Shown here piece after piece: positions 63,520 through 64,000 of a stretch of DNA of 64,000 nucleotides; the first letter of the stretch is position 1, and every line of letters starts with the position of its first letter. The notes under the pieces are model-generated. The model made no database searches, was not told where the DNA came from, and saw only the letters and a list, made by a program, of their open reading frames with translations. The DNA is taken from positions 406,684 through 470,683 of the forward strand of contig JAJVDF010000365.1 of NCBI GenBank assembly GCA_022410635.1, in the 5' to 3' direction. This DNA is from Tretioscincus oriximinensis. Lineage: Eukaryota; Chordata; Lepidosauria; Squamata; Gymnophthalmidae. A program made the translations under genes and the position numbers.

Positions 63520-64000
63520 AAGTCCTGCGGAAGGCAGGAGACAGATGCCTTATAAGATGACGTCTGAAGGCTAGTGGGGGAAGTAAACTTCTTTACCAGG
63601 TCCTTCAAGGGGTATCTTTCTAGGCATGCGTCCTTTTTTTTGCCCTAAGGTGTTTTAAAGCGTGTTTACACTGCAGTCCCCTGGAAGGCCTAAGCAACTG
63701 AAATGGATCTGCTACTGAATATTGAAAATTATGTTTTTATATTCATGAAAATCAATTTATTCATTTGATTAACGCTAGAAGAAAAAACAGACTCTTTCTA
63801 TAGTACTGCTAAATGAATTTCTTCAGTGATCTTTCAATAACACTATTTTTTCATTTTCTATATATTTTCTATTATTTTTCTCTGTTTGTCTCCTAGCATT
63901 AATCAGCTGAATAAACATAAGTTTCAAATGTTCAGGGACAAACCTGCTGGTGGGGTGACAGCCATCTCTTGTTTTAACAAAATAGAATGGGAAGTGGCAG
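63520..64000. other. Unassigned sequence to the window end
   Basis: A/T-rich from 63700 on; no supported feature. Confidence 0.3.

Overview
The window reads as gene-poor squamate-reptile (lizard or gecko-like) nuclear DNA. It has no prokaryotic features. It is packed with truncated retroelements of the mix known from squamates: CR1-like LINE 3' ends ending in TTCTTATG octamers, L2-like LINE tails, L1 fragments, BovB-like tails, Penelope-like elements (PLEs) with a GIY-YIG domain, tRNA-derived SINEs, solo LTRs of an endogenous retrovirus-like family, and several foldback DNA transposons. One 20-base N gap (11003-11022) lies inside a GAA repeat. Species cannot be fixed from sequence alone.

Layout. 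1-43.4 kb is almost entirely repeats and unassigned intergenic DNA: CR1/L2 remnants throughout; PLE blocks with head-to-head palindromes at 9.0, 16.2 and 33.4 kb; solo LTRs at 24.5 and 40.7 kb; a 61-bp minisatellite at 28 kb; a foldback tetranucleotide array at 37.3-37.7 kb; and a multi-hairpin hAT-like element at 40.1-40.7 kb. 43.9-51.4 kb holds the one gene I can read fully, a four-exon plus-strand gene for a 113-residue secreted protein. It has a TATA box, a signal peptide, three phase-1 introns with GT-AG borders, and six cysteines in the mature part. Its motifs (RGHR, C-S-C, C-P-C-D-x-F-K, C-x6-C, terminal P-L) and the spacing from the last cysteine to the C-terminus match mammalian CXCL17, so I call it a reptilian CXCL17 orthologue.

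From about 52.35 to 52.70 kb there is a CpG-rich TATA-less promoter with NRF1-like, RFX X-box, CRE-like and SP1-like sites, followed by a probable first exon and a splice donor on the plus strand. In human, LIPE lies downstream of CXCL17 in the same orientation, so this may be the start of the LIPE equivalent or of another neighbour; no downstream exons are recognisable here. 52.8-53.9 kb is a G-rich minisatellite split by an L2-like insertion. 54-64 kb returns to repeats (38-bp CCAAT-bearing tandem array, palindromic mariner-like MITE, nested SINEs), with one possible minus-strand exon of unknown identity at 63.3-63.5 kb.

The main biological interest is the CXCL17 gene. It was long treated as a mammal-specific chemokine-like factor, and here it keeps the exon phases, cysteine pattern and C-terminal Pro-Leu end proposed to matter for receptor (GPR25) activation. 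Calls of orthology rest on motif comparison from memory, not on a database search.
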